From Hyphomicrobiales bacterium (GTDB taxonomy: Bacteria; Pseudomonadota; Alphaproteobacteria; Rhizobiales; Rhizobiaceae): a stretch of DNA of 64,000 bases. The notes beneath the pieces were generated by a model. It saw only the letters and a list, made by a program, of their open reading frames with translations, ran no database searches and was not told where the DNA came from. Both the position numbers and the translations under genes were made by a program. Where the stretch lies: contig UBKJ01000004.1 in the NCBI GenBank assembly GCA_900465915.1, positions 164,216 to 228,215 on the forward strand. Direction: 5' to 3'. Positions within the stretch are counted from its first letter, which is position 1. Each line of letters opens with the position of its first letter. Of this stretch, positions 39,401 to 48,069 are shown one piece after another.

Positions 39401-42029
39401 TGAGCGAATAGTCCATGTTGCGCGGGATGATGTTGGTGACGATGCCGAAGGTCGGCGCCACGAACATCGACACGATCAGGAAGGCCTGCCAGACGGCGGC
39501 GGCGCCGAGCGGCAGCACGCACCAGCCGACGATGGCGGCGACCAGCCAGAGGATCTGGTTGAGCGAGCGGCGCAGATTGTCGACCATCTTCCAGCGGGTG
39601 ATGGTGCTGACGCCGCGCGTGGTCGAGAACAGCCAGGGCAGGAGCTGCCAGTCGCCGCGCGTCCAGCGGTGGTGGCGCGACACGTCGACATTGTAGCCGG
39701 TCGGGTAATCCTCGACCACCTCGACGTCGCTGACCAGCGCGGCGCGGGCGTAGCCGCCTTCGAGCAGATCGTGGCTGAGGATGGTGTTCTCGGGGATGCG
39801 GCCCTTGAGCGCCGCCTCGAAGGCGTCGATGTCGTAGAGGCCCTTGCCGGTGAAGGTGCCTTCGCCGAGCAGGTCCTGATAGGTGTCGGAGACGGCGAAG
39901 ACGTAAGGGTCGATGCCGCGATTGACCGAGAAGACGCGCTGCAGGAACGAGGCCTCGTCGCCGGTGGTGAGCGAGGGCGTGACGCGCGGCTGCAAAATGC
40001 CGTAGCCGCGCACGACGCGGCCGGTCTTGTCGTCGATGACCGGGCGGTTGAGCGGGTGGCTGAGCTTGCCGACCAGGTTGGTCACCGCCTCGGGCGTGAG
40101 GCGGGTGTCGGCGTCGAGCGTCATGACGAACTTGATGTTCTTCGGCAGGCGCTCGTCGGGCGGGAAATAGCTGGTGTCCTGGTCGCCGCGCAGCAGAAGG
40201 TTCAGCTCGTGCAGCTTGCCGCGCTTGCGCTCCCAGCCCATCCAGCAATCCTGCTTCTCGTTGAACAGGCGCCGGCGGTGCAGGAGGAAGAAGCGCGGCT
40301 GGGCGTCGCCGGTGTAATGCTCGTTGAGCTTGGCGATCTCCTCCCGCGCATAGTCGTAGATCTCCATGTCGGCGGGGGTGATCTCCTGCTTGGCGTCGGT
40401 CCAGTCGCTGACCAGCGCGAAATAGATCTCGCCGCGCGGATTGGTGAGGTAATGGACCTCCAGGTTGCGGATCTGCTCGTCGATGGAGTCGCGCGAGGTG
40501 ATGAAGGTCGGCACCGCCACCAGCGTGCGCGCCTCCTCGGGCAGGCCCTCCTTGTATTCGAAGCCGATCAGCCGCGTCGGCTGCACGAACCACGGCACCA
40601 GCGCGTTGAACAGCGAATAGGAGGCGTCCATGGCCGGGAACAGCGCCAGCACGGTGAACAGCGTGCGCATGTCGGACGACAGGCCGGCGCGCATCATGCA
40701 GTAATTGACGATCCACAGCGTCAGGATGGTGAAGATCGCCGTCGGCAGGAACAGGCCCCACAGGCCCATGCCGCGATAGAAGCGCAGGGCGCGCACGCCG
40801 AGCGGCGCGCGATAGCCGCAGGCGGCCTCCAGCTCCTTGCGGCCCTCGCCGGAGAGGTAATAGGCGATGGCGCCCTTGCCTTCCGCCTCGGGGTGGCCGG
40901 CCTTCTCGGCGCGGCCGCCGTCCTCGGCCAGCTTCAGCGCCGCCCAGGTGATGTCGATCTCGCTCATGTTGGAGTAGCGGGCGAGCTTCTCGATGGTCAC
41001 GCGATAGGCGTTGCGGGAGCGGAAATCCAGAAGCTCGAAATCGCTGTGGTCGCGCAGGATGGCGTCGACCTCGTTGACGGTCTCGAACCAGGTCTCCCAG
41101 TCGATGTCGTCGATGGATTTGAGGCTGCGGATGACGTTGCCCATGGTCACGCCGCCGGTGGACTGGCGGGTGTGCTCCTCGACGATGGCCTCTTCCGGGT
41201 TGGAGCCTTCCTCCTCGAGGATTTTTTCGAGCCAGCTCACCGCCGCCGTGGTGTCGGTGGAGGCGGAGCGCAGGCGGTAGAGGAGATGGGTGGCGAAGGT
41301 GCTGTCGCGGGCGGCGGCGTCATATTGCGCCAGCACCGTCTCCAGGTCGCCGCCGGTGGCGGCGACGACGATGTGGTCGGCGGCCTTGTTGGCGAGGTTG
41401 CGCATGATGCGCGCCCGGTCGACGCGCAGCGCCAGCCGGCGCGCGTTCTCGATCAGGAAATAGCGCACGGCGGAGGGCAGCGCCCACAATTCGCCGATCT
41501 TGAGCGGCTCCACCGTCTGGAAGCCCTTGACGATGGCGGTCAGCGTCTTGAGCGAGAAATTGCTGTCGGTATGGGCGACGTAGAGCCAGGCCAGCGCGAA
41601 GATGCGCGGCATGCCGACATAGTTCTCGTTGGGGGCCTTGTAGAGCGGCAATTCGCGGATGAAGCGGCGCGGCAGGTCGCGCCGGGTCTGCTGCACGCTC
41701 TTGTCGATCTGGTAGTGGTTGTCGAGCAGCCATTGCGCGGCGGGCGTGATGGTCTCGCCGTTGCGGGAGGCGGCGTCCGAGGCGCGGTAGGCGTGCAGGA
41801 TCAGCTTGCCGTTCTCCGACAGGCGCTTGTCGAAGGCGAAGGCCGTGTAATCGGGCAAGGGCAGGTCGTCGCCGCGCCCGACGGCGGCGGCGAGCGCCTG
41901 CAGCTCTTCTTCCGTCTTGTAGTCGGCGCGGATGGGGGCGGGTTGCGCGGGTGGAATCTGGTCCGGGGCCTGACGCTGCGACGGGGTCTGGGGGGCGGAT
42001 CGGGACGGGGAAGAAGACGCTTCCGGCAT
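33435..42029 (-). CDS. ndvB: Cyclic beta-1,2-glucan synthase
   Basis: This 2,864-residue membrane enzyme makes periplasmic cyclic beta-1,2-glucans, important for osmotic adaptation and host interaction in Rhizobiales. A cytoplasmic N-terminal region is followed by membrane segments near residues 420-480. The glycosyltransferase domain has LVAVPTFITSRDSIDEQI near 510, the acidic TLDADTRLTPEAV near 636 and RWTRGDWQLLPW near 790. A second membrane cluster spans about 810-1000. The C-terminal half contains two carbohydrate-binding/GH94-like phosphorylase regions, which trim chain length, with GDWNDGMNLVG near 2546 holding the catalytic Asp. The length matches NdvB/Cgs of Sinorhizobium and Brucella. 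No export gene (ndvA/cgt) lies next to it. The frame is intact. Confidence 0.96.
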   Translation of the reverse strand: MPEASSSPSRSAPQTPSQRQAPDQIPPAQPAPIRADYKTEEELQALAAAVGRGDDLPLPDYTAFAFDKRLSENGKLILHAYRASDAASRNGETITPAAQWLLDNHYQIDKSVQQTRRDLPRRFIRELPLYKAPNENYVGMPRIFALAWLYVAHTDSNFSLKTLTAIVKGFQTVEPLKIGELWALPSAVRYFLIENARRLALRVDRARIMRNLANKAADHIVVAATGGDLETVLAQYDAAARDSTFATHLLYRLRSASTDTTAAVSWLEKILEEEGSNPEEAIVEEHTRQSTGGVTMGNVIRSLKSIDDIDWETWFETVNEVDAILRDHSDFELLDFRSRNAYRVTIEKLARYSNMSEIDITWAALKLAEDGGRAEKAGHPEAEGKGAIAYYLSGEGRKELEAACGYRAPLGVRALRFYRGMGLWGLFLPTAIFTILTLWIVNYCMMRAGLSSDMRTLFTVLALFPAMDASYSLFNALVPWFVQPTRLIGFEYKEGLPEEARTLVAVPTFITSRDSIDEQIRNLEVHYLTNPRGEIYFALVSDWTDAKQEITPADMEIYDYAREEIAKLNEHYTGDAQPRFFLLHRRRLFNEKQDCWMGWERKRGKLHELNLLLRGDQDTSYFPPDERLPKNIKFVMTLDADTRLTPEAVTNLVGKLSHPLNRPVIDDKTGRVVRGYGILQPRVTPSLTTGDEASFLQRVFSVNRGIDPYVFAVSDTYQDLLGEGTFTGKGLYDIDAFEAALKGRIPENTILSHDLLEGGYARAALVSDVEVVEDYPTGYNVDVSRHHRWTRGDWQLLPWLFSTTRGVSTITRWKMVDNLRRSLNQILWLVAAIVGWCVLPLGAAAVWQAFLIVSMFVAPTFGIVTNIIPRNMDYSLKGHAQSVLTDVALGTADVALRTTFIAHWAFLMGDAIARTFYRLFVSRRDLLEWRTAAQAKASPDTLLYYFQLMWPALAIAVASLALPLAAESPAALVAAPFAVIWFASPLIAWLVSRSAKPQDTLEVLSSDKADLRRYARRTWRYFAEFANDENHHLPPDNFQEDPAPILARRTSPTNIGVYLLSVVAARDFGWIGFDETMRRIDATVATLEKMEKYQGHLYNWYETDTLTPMRPLYVSAVDSGNLAGHLVTLSSALEEWAEAPSVYVQGDLDGILDVNDILEETIGQIPDDRRILRPLRRRLEERIANFRRAVISIKDEPETASFRTINLTLFANDIVRLMDELDGEVETVASAEAKEWARLLVDTCQAHTDDAVGEHDTEGQRDRLRDLAMRARQLAFDMQFGFLENKDRRLLSIGFRVQENELDQSCYDLLASEARLASLFAIAKGDVPVEHWFKLGRLLVPVGWKGALLSWSGSMFEYLMPPLVMTEPLGSLLDQTNKLVVQRQIDYATSRGLPWGISEAAFNARDANMNYQYSNFGVPNLGLQRGLSRNAVIAPYASLLASQYQPAAAVANLKRLAKLGALGRYGFHDSVDFTPSRVREGETCAVVKNYYAHHHGMSIIAVNNVIFEGRMRDRFHNDPVIEAAELLLQEKAPREIPMIYAKTENPMRVDSGGFDDAPMRIVDKPFKAPRATHMMSNGQYALMVTANGSGYSRWHNWDITRFQADATEDLQGTFLFLRDMESGYWWSATGEPVRNPEEETKTVFTEDKVEFYKTAGDIKTVMEVIVSSGSDGEGRRLDVINTSARDRVIEVTSYAELVLNDNASDAAHPAFAKMFVETEIADGSTIYAKRRKRAPSDPDIHVAHFVTDLSGAMREIEVETDRRAFIGRGRTLRDAAAFEPGARLTGSQGCTLDAIASVRTRVRVPAHKKVSLVFWTFAGGSRDAVEHAVASHRHPETFARDYSLSWTSSQVQLYHIGIKPAEAADYQKVAAYLLYPERALRQPPDTIAAGLGKQSDLWPLSISGDYPIFALRIDNEADLDVLRGVLRAQEYWRGKGLTVDVVAVNERAFSYAQDTQRAIEWIVEGFRARGGGQPHVFAVRRDQMSEATYNTLLASARIVMHAQNGSLAEQLRRNEEISVDLAARSDAKAGPAQGASPAVIERGTAGEERRLPVRVATPERPRPDGSDLAFWNGYGGFAEDGAYVVRLNGRTTTPHPWINVVSNPSFGFHVSAEGAAFTWAGNSRDYQLTPWANDPVSNRPGEAIYVLDRETGRSFAPTASVLRDEAATYEARHGHGYSAFSARHGELELALTHIVDPEKPARLSRLTITNHGRSRRRLRAYGYVEWVLGNARAKNVPFIVPSQDEAQGALFAANPYHPDKSGQVAFFATSEKPQSVTADRGEFIGATGSVDRPEVVLAGKALSGTVEAGRDPCAALAVDVEVGPGESRDIVFVIGNAGDRAEASALAAELRGADFAAKLEAAKRQWDGFFGRVQVKTPDPAFDLMVNGWLPYQALACRIWARAAFYQASGAFGFRDQLQDTLSLMLIDPTLARAQILNAASRQFREGDVQHWWLPATGAGVRTLISDDVVWLGYGASLYVETTGDNAILDEKLPFLEGRALEEGEHDAFYQPTVSSDAVSLYEHCALALDLAVARTGKHGLPLMLGGDWNDGMNLVGAKGEGESVWLGWFMAYTLQRFIPIAEARKDAKRAEAWKAHVQSLTAALEKDGWDGEWYRRGYYDNGAPLGSKESDECQIDAIAQSWSVLSGVADPKRAEQAMASLEKHLLDEQGGLLRLFTPPFDKTAQEPGYIKGYPAGVRENGGQYTHGATWAILALARMGKAAEAWKLFSLINPVSHGEHPDTYRVEPYVIAADIYSVEPRRAQGGWTWYTGSAGWFYRVATEGILGVTKRGDRLHLDPVLPPDWDGCELELRFGEALYRVTVTAGANARAVKLDGRKVANPEEGLPIKPDGEHTIVVELPKRD

Positions 42030-42329
42030 ATGCCTTAACAGCCTTTCCGAAGGGATTGATTAGATGCGGCGAACGGGTGCGGAAGCCTCGGGAAGCGGCT
42101 TCGTCCCCCTACGGCTTTCTGTCTGGCCGGGGCATCCGGCCAAAATGAGACAATGAAACGTCCTGCGGTTCAATCGGTTCAATCGCAACGCACAAATCCT
42201 TCCAGACGTTAATGTGTCGTTATGGACGGCTTCATTTCCGCGCAGCCTAACATATTGAAAACTAAAAAAGCACCACCCTTTCGCCGCTGCGGCGAAAAGC
42301 GATGGCGTCCGGATGGCGTGAAAGCCTGG
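42030..42329. other. Region between cysA and ndvB with a candidate terminator
   Basis: These 300 bases contain no gene. On the minus strand they form the 3' region of the cys operon and the upstream region of ndvB. TTTCGCCG at 42279-42286 pairs with CGGCGAAA at 42290-42297, and in the minus direction the stem is followed after a short spacer by six T residues, so it is a plausible terminator for cysA. The ndvB promoter must lie in the remaining AT-rich part, but I cannot fix its elements. Confidence 0.45.
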
Positions 42330-43385
42330 TCAGGCGGCGTCGGAACGGGGGAAGACGCGCCAGTGGCGCGGGCGGAAAGCGACGCGGCTCTTCTCCGCCG
42401 CCGGGTGCTCGACGGGGATTTCGATCTCGATGCGGTCGCGGGCGCCGCCCACTTCCAGCTCGACCCGGCGCTTGCCGCCCGAGCGGCGGCTCGCCACCAC
42501 CGTGCCCGCCACGCAGCCGCCGCAGCCGTCGAGCAATTCCACGTCGTGCGGGCGGAAATAGAGGTCGACCTCGCCGTCGGGCGCGCCGGGCGCCGCAAGC
42601 CCGATGTCGCGGTCGGCGAGCCAGAGCTTTCCGGCCTCGACCCGCACCGGCAGCAGGCTCGACTCGCCGATGAAGCCGTAGACGAAGGGCGAGTTGGGAT
42701 TGTCGTAGACCTCGTCCGGCGTGCCGACCTGCTCGATGCGGCCCTGGCTCATCACCACCACGCGGTCCGCCAGCTCCAGCGCCTCGTCCTGGTCGTGGGT
42801 GACGAAGACGGTGGTGTGGCCGGTGCGGTCGTGGATGTCGCGCAGCCAGCGGCGCAGCTCCATGCGCACCTGCGCGTCGAGCGCGCCGAAGGGCTCGTCG
42901 AGCAGCAGCACGCGCGGCTCGATGGCCATGGCGCGCGCCAGCGCCACGCGCTGGCGCTGGCCGCCGGAAAGCTGCGTCGGATAGCGGTTCTCCAGCCCCT
43001 GCAATTGCACGAAGTCGAGAAGCTCCAGCGCGCGGCGGCGGATCTCGGAAGCGGCCGGGCGGCGGCCGCGCGGCCGCACCTTGAGCCCGAAGCCGATATT
43101 GTCGGCCACCGTCATGTGGCGGAACAGGGCGTAATGCTGGAAGACGAAGCCGACATTGCGCTCCTGCACGGTCTTGCGCGAGGCGTCCTCGTCGCCGAAG
43201 AACACCGCGCCTTCGGTCGGCGACTCGAGCCCGGCGATCAGGCGCAAAAGCGTCGTCTTGCCGGAGCCGGACGGGCCCAGCAGCGCGATCAGCTCGCCCG
43301 AGCGGATGTCGAGCGACACGTCGTGCAGCGCCGGAAAGCGGCCGAACTCCTTGCGCACGCCGGCGACACGTACTTCCATGCTCAT
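42330..43385 (-). CDS. cysA: Sulfate/thiosulfate ABC transporter ATP-binding protein
   Basis: The 351-residue ATPase powers the CysTW sulfate permease. Walker A is GPSGSGKTT, the signature is QLSGGQRQRVALARA, Walker B is RVLLLDEPFGALD, and the switch His lies in FVTHDQDEALELAD. The C-terminal TOBE-like region (IGESSLLPVRVEAG and after) fits the CysA class. An ATG two codons downstream is also possible. It is the last gene of the operon sbp-cysT-cysW-cysA. Confidence 0.95.
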   Translation of the reverse strand: MSMEVRVAGVRKEFGRFPALHDVSLDIRSGELIALLGPSGSGKTTLLRLIAGLESPTEGAVFFGDEDASRKTVQERNVGFVFQHYALFRHMTVADNIGFGLKVRPRGRRPAASEIRRRALELLDFVQLQGLENRYPTQLSGGQRQRVALARAMAIEPRVLLLDEPFGALDAQVRMELRRWLRDIHDRTGHTTVFVTHDQDEALELADRVVVMSQGRIEQVGTPDEVYDNPNSPFVYGFIGESSLLPVRVEAGKLWLADRDIGLAAPGAPDGEVDLYFRPHDVELLDGCGGCVAGTVVASRRSGGKRRVELEVGGARDRIEIEIPVEHPAAEKSRVAFRPRHWRVFPRSDAA

Positions 43386-43423
43386 TCCTTTCCTCGCCGC
43401 CCCGCGCGGCCTATTACTTTTGA

Positions 43424-44275
43424 TTAGTGGCGGCCGGCCGCCGCCAGCTCGTCGCCGTAGCGCAGCTCCAGCGCCGTCTTCAGCGCCAGCGTGGCCAAGG
43501 CCAGGAAGGCCAGCAGCGAAGCCACCGCGAAGGCGCCGACGAAATCGTATTCATTATAGAGGATTTCGATATGCAGCGGCATGGTGTCGGTGAGGCCGCG
43601 AATATGGCCCGACACCACCGACACCGCGCCGAACTCGCCCATGGCGCGCGCATTGCACAAAAGCACGCCGTAGAGCAGGCCCCATTTGATGTTGGGCAGG
43701 GTGACGTAGCGGAAGGCCTGCCAGCCATTGGCGCCCAGCGACAGCGCCGCCTCCTCGTCGCCCGAGCCCTGCTCCTGCATCAGCGGGATCAATTCGCGCG
43801 CCACGAAGGGAAAGGTGACGAAGACCGTCGCCAGCACGATGCCGGGCACGGCGAAGAGGATTTCGATGTGATGCTTCGACAGCCACGGCCCGAGCAGGCT
43901 GTGGCTCGAGAACAAAAGCACGAAGACGAGGCCGGAAATGACCGGCGACACCGAGAAAGGCAGGTCGATCAGCGTGGTCAGCAGCGCCTTGCCCTTGAAT
44001 TCGAACTTGGCGATGGTCCAGGCGGCGGCGACGCCGAAGACGAGGTTGAGCGGCACGGCGATGGCGGCGACCGTCAGCGTAAGACGGATGGCTGCCCAGG
44101 CGTCGGGCTCGACCAGCGCGGCGACATAGGTTCCGACGCCCTTGCGGAAGGCCTCGACGAAGACCGCCGCCACCGGCAGGAGCAGGAACAGCGCCAGGAA
44201 GGCCAGCGCCAGCCCGGTCAGCAACAGGCGCGTCGCCGGGCGCTCGGTGACCGCGTCGCGATGCTCAGTGGCCAT
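43424..44275 (-). CDS. cysW: Sulfate ABC transporter permease CysW
   Basis: The 283-residue inner-membrane permease has six hydrophobic segments. The EAA-loop region (GSGDEEAALSLGANGWQAFR) contacts the ATPase. ARAMGEFGAVSVVSGHI and TMPLHIEILYNEYDFVGAFA are characteristic of CysW. The frame is open to 44377, but ATG 44275 has a GGAG site. It overlaps the end of cysT by 11 bases, showing translational coupling. Confidence 0.94.
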   Translation of the reverse strand: MATEHRDAVTERPATRLLLTGLALAFLALFLLLPVAAVFVEAFRKGVGTYVAALVEPDAWAAIRLTLTVAAIAVPLNLVFGVAAAWTIAKFEFKGKALLTTLIDLPFSVSPVISGLVFVLLFSSHSLLGPWLSKHHIEILFAVPGIVLATVFVTFPFVARELIPLMQEQGSGDEEAALSLGANGWQAFRYVTLPNIKWGLLYGVLLCNARAMGEFGAVSVVSGHIRGLTDTMPLHIEILYNEYDFVGAFAVASLLAFLALATLALKTALELRYGDELAAAGRH

Positions 44276-45125
44276 AGCCGTATCTCCGCCGGTTGCGCGC
44301 CTGGACGAGGTTGATCGCCAGCAGCATCGAGAAGGACAGGACCAGCATGACCGTCGCCAGCGCCGTGGCGCCGGCATAGTCGTATTCCTCCAATTTGACG
44401 ACGATCAGCAGCGGCGCGATCTCCGACACATAGGGCTTGTTGCCGGCGATGAAGATGACCGAGCCGTATTCGCCGACGCCGCGCGCGAAGGCGAGCGCGA
44501 AGCCGGTGAGGATGGCGGGCTGAAGCCCCGGCAGGAGCACGCGCCAGACGGTCTGGAAGCGCGTCGCGCCCAAAGTGGCCGCCGCCTCCTCGACCTCGCG
44601 GCTGATCTCCTCCATGATCGGCTGCACCGTGCGCACCACGAAGGGCAGGCCGACGAAGATCAGCGCCACGACGATTCCGGCGCGGGTGAAGGCGACCTGC
44701 AGGCCGAGCGGCTTCAAGAGGCTCCCCACCCAGCCGTTGGGGGCGTAGATGGCGGCGAGCGCGATGCCGGCCACCGCGGTCGGCAGCGCGAAGGGGATGT
44801 CGACCACCGCATCGACCAGCCGCCGGCCGGGAAAGCGGTAGCGCACCAGCACCCAGGCGAGGATGGTCCCGAACACGACATTGACCAGCGCGGCGATAAG
44901 CGCCGCGCCGAAGCTCGCCTCCAGCGCGCGCTGGGTGCGCTCGTCGGCGAGGATGCGCGCGAAGCCGGCCCAGCCGACGGCGGTGGCGTGCAGCACCAGC
45001 GCCGACAGCGGGATCAGCACGATCAGGGCCAGATAGGCCACGGTGAAGCCGAAGGTCAGCCGGAATCCCGGAATGACCCCCGGCTTTCGAAAGCGCCATC
45101 CGGGGCGCGCGGCGAGCGAAGTCAT
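44265..45125 (-). CDS. cysT: Sulfate ABC transporter permease CysT
   Basis: The 286-residue permease pairs with CysW. It shows six membrane segments and the EAA-loop sequence SREVEEAAATLGATRFQTVW. ARGVGEYGSVIFIAGN, near residue 215, and the Tyr-rich EEYDYAGATALA near residue 245 are typical of CysT/CysU. It lies between the binding-protein gene (51 bases upstream) and cysW (overlapping). Confidence 0.94.
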   Translation of the reverse strand: MTSLAARPGWRFRKPGVIPGFRLTFGFTVAYLALIVLIPLSALVLHATAVGWAGFARILADERTQRALEASFGAALIAALVNVVFGTILAWVLVRYRFPGRRLVDAVVDIPFALPTAVAGIALAAIYAPNGWVGSLLKPLGLQVAFTRAGIVVALIFVGLPFVVRTVQPIMEEISREVEEAAATLGATRFQTVWRVLLPGLQPAILTGFALAFARGVGEYGSVIFIAGNKPYVSEIAPLLIVVKLEEYDYAGATALATVMLVLSFSMLLAINLVQARNRRRYGYGH

Positions 45126-45176
45126 GCGGCGGTGTGTTTCCTCTCGTCAGCGGGGGCGAAGGGCCGGTCGGGCCGC

Positions 45177-46205
45177 TCAGTCCGCCGGCTTGTAGATCTG
45201 GTCGAACGTGCCGCCGTCGCCGAAATGATAGGGCTGCGCCTTGGCCCAGCCGCCGAAGATGGGATCGTCGATCGTCACCAGCGACAGCTTGGGAAAGTCG
45301 CGCCGCTTGTCCGCCGGCACCAGCTCCGGCTTGGCCGGGCGGTAGAAATGCTTGACGGCGACGGTCTGGCCCTCGGGCGAATAGAGATAGTTGAGATAGG
45401 CCTCCGCCACCTTGCGCGTGCCGTTGGTGTCGACATTGCCGTCCACCACCGCCACCGGCGGCTCGGCGAGGATCGATTGCGGCGGGTCCACGATGTCGAA
45501 GGCGTCGGCGCCGAATTCCTGCACCGAGAGGAAAGCCTCGTTCTCCCAGGCGAGCAGCACGTCGCCCATCTGGCGCTGCACGAAGGTGGTGGTGGCGCCG
45601 CGCGCGCCGGTGTCGAGCACCGGCGCATGCTTGAAGAGCTCGGTCATATAGGCCTTGATCTTAGCCTCGTCGCCATTGTTCCGCTTGTAGGCCCAGGCCC
45701 AGGCGGCGAGGTAGTTCCAGCGCGCGCCGCCCGAAGTCTTGGGGTTGGGCGTGATCACCTCGACGCCGGGTTTGATCAGGTCGCCCCAGTCCTTGATCCC
45801 TTTTGGATTTCCTTTGCGCACCAGGAAGACGATGGTCGAGGTGTAGGGCGCGGAATTGTCGGGCAGGCGCTTGCGCCAGTCGGGCGCGATCTTGCCCGAC
45901 AGCTTGGCGATGGCGTCGATGTCGCTTTCCAGCGCCAGCGTCACCACGTCGGCCTTGACGCCGTCGATCACCGAGCGCGCCTGCTTGCCCGAGCCGCCAT
46001 GCGAGGTGCGGATCGTCACCGTCTCGCCGGTCTCGGCCTTCCAGTGCGCCGCGAAGACGGCGTTGTAATCCTTGTAGAATTCGCGCGTCGGGTCGTAGGA
46101 GACGTTGAGCAGCGTCTGGTCGGCGCGGCTGGCGGGAACGCCCGCGCCGAGCGAGGACGCCGCCACCAGGGCCGCGAGCGCAAGGGAATATGCCGATAGT
46201 CTCAT
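45177..46205 (-). CDS. Periplasmic sulfate-binding protein
   Basis: The 342-residue precursor begins with a signal peptide ([20 protein letters not shown], cleavage near SRA-DQ). The sulfate-binding protein family pattern is clear: [61 protein letters not shown] and [23 protein letters not shown] ending. It delivers sulfate to CysTWA. The frame is open to 46277, but ATG 46205 has a CGGAGG site and starts the signal peptide. Whether it is Sbp or the thiosulfate-type CysP cannot be decided from sequence alone. Confidence 0.93.
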   Translation of the reverse strand: MRLSAYSLALAALVAASSLGAGVPASRADQTLLNVSYDPTREFYKDYNAVFAAHWKAETGETVTIRTSHGGSGKQARSVIDGVKADVVTLALESDIDAIAKLSGKIAPDWRKRLPDNSAPYTSTIVFLVRKGNPKGIKDWGDLIKPGVEVITPNPKTSGGARWNYLAAWAWAYKRNNGDEAKIKAYMTELFKHAPVLDTGARGATTTFVQRQMGDVLLAWENEAFLSVQEFGADAFDIVDPPQSILAEPPVAVVDGNVDTNGTRKVAEAYLNYLYSPEGQTVAVKHFYRPAKPELVPADKRRDFPKLSLVTIDDPIFGGWAKAQPYHFGDGGTFDQIYKPAD

Positions 46206-46341
46206 GACCGCCTCCGGTGTCCACTGGCCAAAACAGTAGCAGAGGTTCCGGCGCGCAGGATGCCACAAGCGGATCAAACTTGGCCGCGAGTTCGAAAATC
46301 CATTTCCCCTGCGCGCCGTTTGGCGAACAAGTTTTCCGCCC

Positions 46342-47130
46342 TCACCCGGCCGGCGCGGCGGCGAGCGGCAGAGGCGGGGCCGGCGGCGCGTTCCAGCCCA
46401 TGGCGTTGTAGAAGGCGTAGCGCCACAGGCCCAGCCGCTCGTACAGGACGAGGTCGGCGGCGAGGAAATTGAGGCTGGTCGCGGCCATGTTGGTCGTGGT
46501 CGTGGTGAGATAGGCGGCGGCGACCGGCTCGGCCTCGACGCCGAAATGTTTCAGGTAAAGGAGATCGCGCTCCATCATCGGCGCCGACTGCACCAGGATC
46601 ACCCGCGCCGGCTTCAGTTCGCGCAGGAGGACGGCGACGTCGCGGGCGTTCTCCCAGCTGTTGCGGCTGGTCTCGTCGAGGCGCATCGCCGCCGGATCGA
46701 CGCCGGCGGCCTTCAATTGCGCGGCGATGGAGGCGGCCTCCGACAGGCCCGTGCGGGCGACGTCGCCGCCGGCGATCACCACATGGCACCGCGCGCCGTC
46801 GCGCCCGCATTGGCGGTAGAGGGCCGCCGCCTTGAGGATCGGCCCGAAGGCGAAGGCCATGGGCTCGACCGCGGTCAGGCCCTGCTCGCGCACGGCCTGG
46901 GTCCCGAGCCCGAATACGACCAGCGCGGTTCCGTCGGCGATTTTCTCCGGCGCGCGCGAGGCGTAGGGCGCCTGCATCCGGCTAAGATAATAATCGGGCA
47001 GCACGGCGCTGGCGACGGACGCGTAGCCGACCGCCGCGAGCGCCATCAGCGCCGCGCCGCTCTTACGCCGGCGGACAGCCCACAGGATCGCGCCGAGGAC
47101 GAGCAAAAACACCAGAATGGAAAGCGTCAT
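46342..47130 (-). CDS. YdcF family (DUF218) membrane-anchored protein
   Basis: The 262-residue protein has two N-terminal hydrophobic segments ([17 protein letters not shown] and [18 protein letters not shown]). A YdcF/SanA-like domain follows with [36 protein letters not shown] and [20 protein letters not shown]. Related proteins take part in envelope and cell-wall-related functions, but no reaction is established. It precedes the sulfate operon on the same strand with 136 bases between; the functional link is unclear. Confidence 0.85.
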   Translation of the reverse strand: MTLSILVFLLVLGAILWAVRRRKSGAALMALAAVGYASVASAVLPDYYLSRMQAPYASRAPEKIADGTALVVFGLGTQAVREQGLTAVEPMAFAFGPILKAAALYRQCGRDGARCHVVIAGGDVARTGLSEAASIAAQLKAAGVDPAAMRLDETSRNSWENARDVAVLLRELKPARVILVQSAPMMERDLLYLKHFGVEAEPVAAAYLTTTTTNMAATSLNFLAADLVLYERLGLWRYAFYNAMGWNAPPAPPLPLAAAPAG

Positions 47131-47213
47131 CGCTATGAAAATCCGTTAAAACAATGGGATCGAGCATAGCGAAGGCGGCGCGGCGCGGAAACGCCAAGAA
47201 AGCGGGAGGAAGA

Positions 47214-47609
47214 TCAAGGCACCAGATAGTGCTGCGCCCATTCGGATTCCGGCACCTCGGCGCCGATATCGTAATGGAAGGAGAGCACGTTGATATGCTC
47301 GGCGTCGGTCTTGCAGGCATAGGCGAGCTTGTACCAGCGCTCGCGGCTGCGAAAGGCCGCGCCGCTGGCCTCGATGGAATTGGCCTGAGCCTTGGGGTCG
47401 GAAAAGGCGTAGGCCAGCACCTTGTCGACGGAATAGCTGGTCTTGTCGTGGCTGATGCGCTCCGCCGCCTCGACGTCGCAGCGCTGCTCCAGCCGCGTGG
47501 CGGGATCGAGCTTCTCCAGCTCGGCCTTTTCGCGGGCGTTCATCGCAAGGGCCGGCCCGGCGAGCGGCGCGAGGCAGAGGACGAGAAGCGGAGCGGAGAG
47601 GAATTTCAT
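47214..47609 (-). CDS. DUF930 domain-containing secreted protein
   Basis: The 131-residue protein has a signal peptide (MKFLSAPLLVLCLAPLAGPA, cleavage near ALA-MN). The mature region fits DUF930: LEKLDPATRLEQRCDVEAAE, then VDKVLAYAFSDPKAQANSIE and RERWYKLAYACKTDAEHINV. Two Cys residues in those segments probably form a disulfide. The family is nearly restricted to Rhizobiales and its function is unknown. Confidence 0.85.
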   Translation of the reverse strand: MKFLSAPLLVLCLAPLAGPALAMNAREKAELEKLDPATRLEQRCDVEAAERISHDKTSYSVDKVLAYAFSDPKAQANSIEASGAAFRSRERWYKLAYACKTDAEHINVLSFHYDIGAEVPESEWAQHYLVP

Positions 47610-47814
47610 GGGGGTCGCGATACTCCGTGATTTGAAGACGGGCGGCGAGTATCGCCCGAAATAGCCCGCAGGAAAACAGCCGAAACGTTGGTTCCAAGGG
47701 TTTTAACGAAGGCGTGATCGGCATGACCTTCGGCCGACGGCCTTGATTTCGGACGCGGGAAGGTGTTTGAACCTGTCGAGGCCGCTTGGCAGGCTTTTGG
47801 CGAAAGGACGACCG

Positions 47815-48051
47815 ATGAAACCCGTTTTCCTGCAATTGCAGTGCGCGCCCGGCAAGACCTACGAGGTCGCCGACGCCCTCTACAAGCGCGAGATCGTCTC
47901 GGAGCTCTACTCCACCAGCGGCGAATTCGACCTATTGATGAAGATCTACGTCGCCGAGGGGCAGGACGTCGGCAAGTTCATCAACGAGAAGGTGCTCGAC
48001 ATTCCCCATATCGTGCGCTCGCTGACCACGCTGACCTTCACCGCCTTCTGA
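47815..48051 (+). CDS. Stand-alone Lrp/AsnC ligand-binding (RAM) domain protein
   Basis: The 78-residue protein consists only of the RAM domain of Lrp/AsnC regulators: FLQLQCAPGKTYEVADAL, ELYSTSGEFDLLMKIYV and PHIVRSLTTLTF. It lacks the N-terminal helix-turn-helix, so it cannot bind DNA alone in the usual way. Such solo domains can bind amino acids and may mix with full-length Lrp proteins. GAAAGGACG precedes the ATG. It is upstream of ilvD in the same direction, which hints at a role linked to branched-chain amino acids, but this is inference. Confidence 0.88.
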   Translation: MKPVFLQLQCAPGKTYEVADALYKREIVSELYSTSGEFDLLMKIYVAEGQDVGKFINEKVLDIPHIVRSLTTLTFTAF

Positions 48052-48069
48052 AGGGCGGCGGAGAAATTT

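Noticed and set aside
33246..42038. A reading frame of 2,930 codons on the plus strand opposite ndvB
   Set aside because: It is a shadow frame produced by GC-rich codon usage. Its translation is low-complexity Arg/Ala/Gly/His-rich with no recognisable domain, while the minus strand encodes a full-length cyclic glucan synthase.
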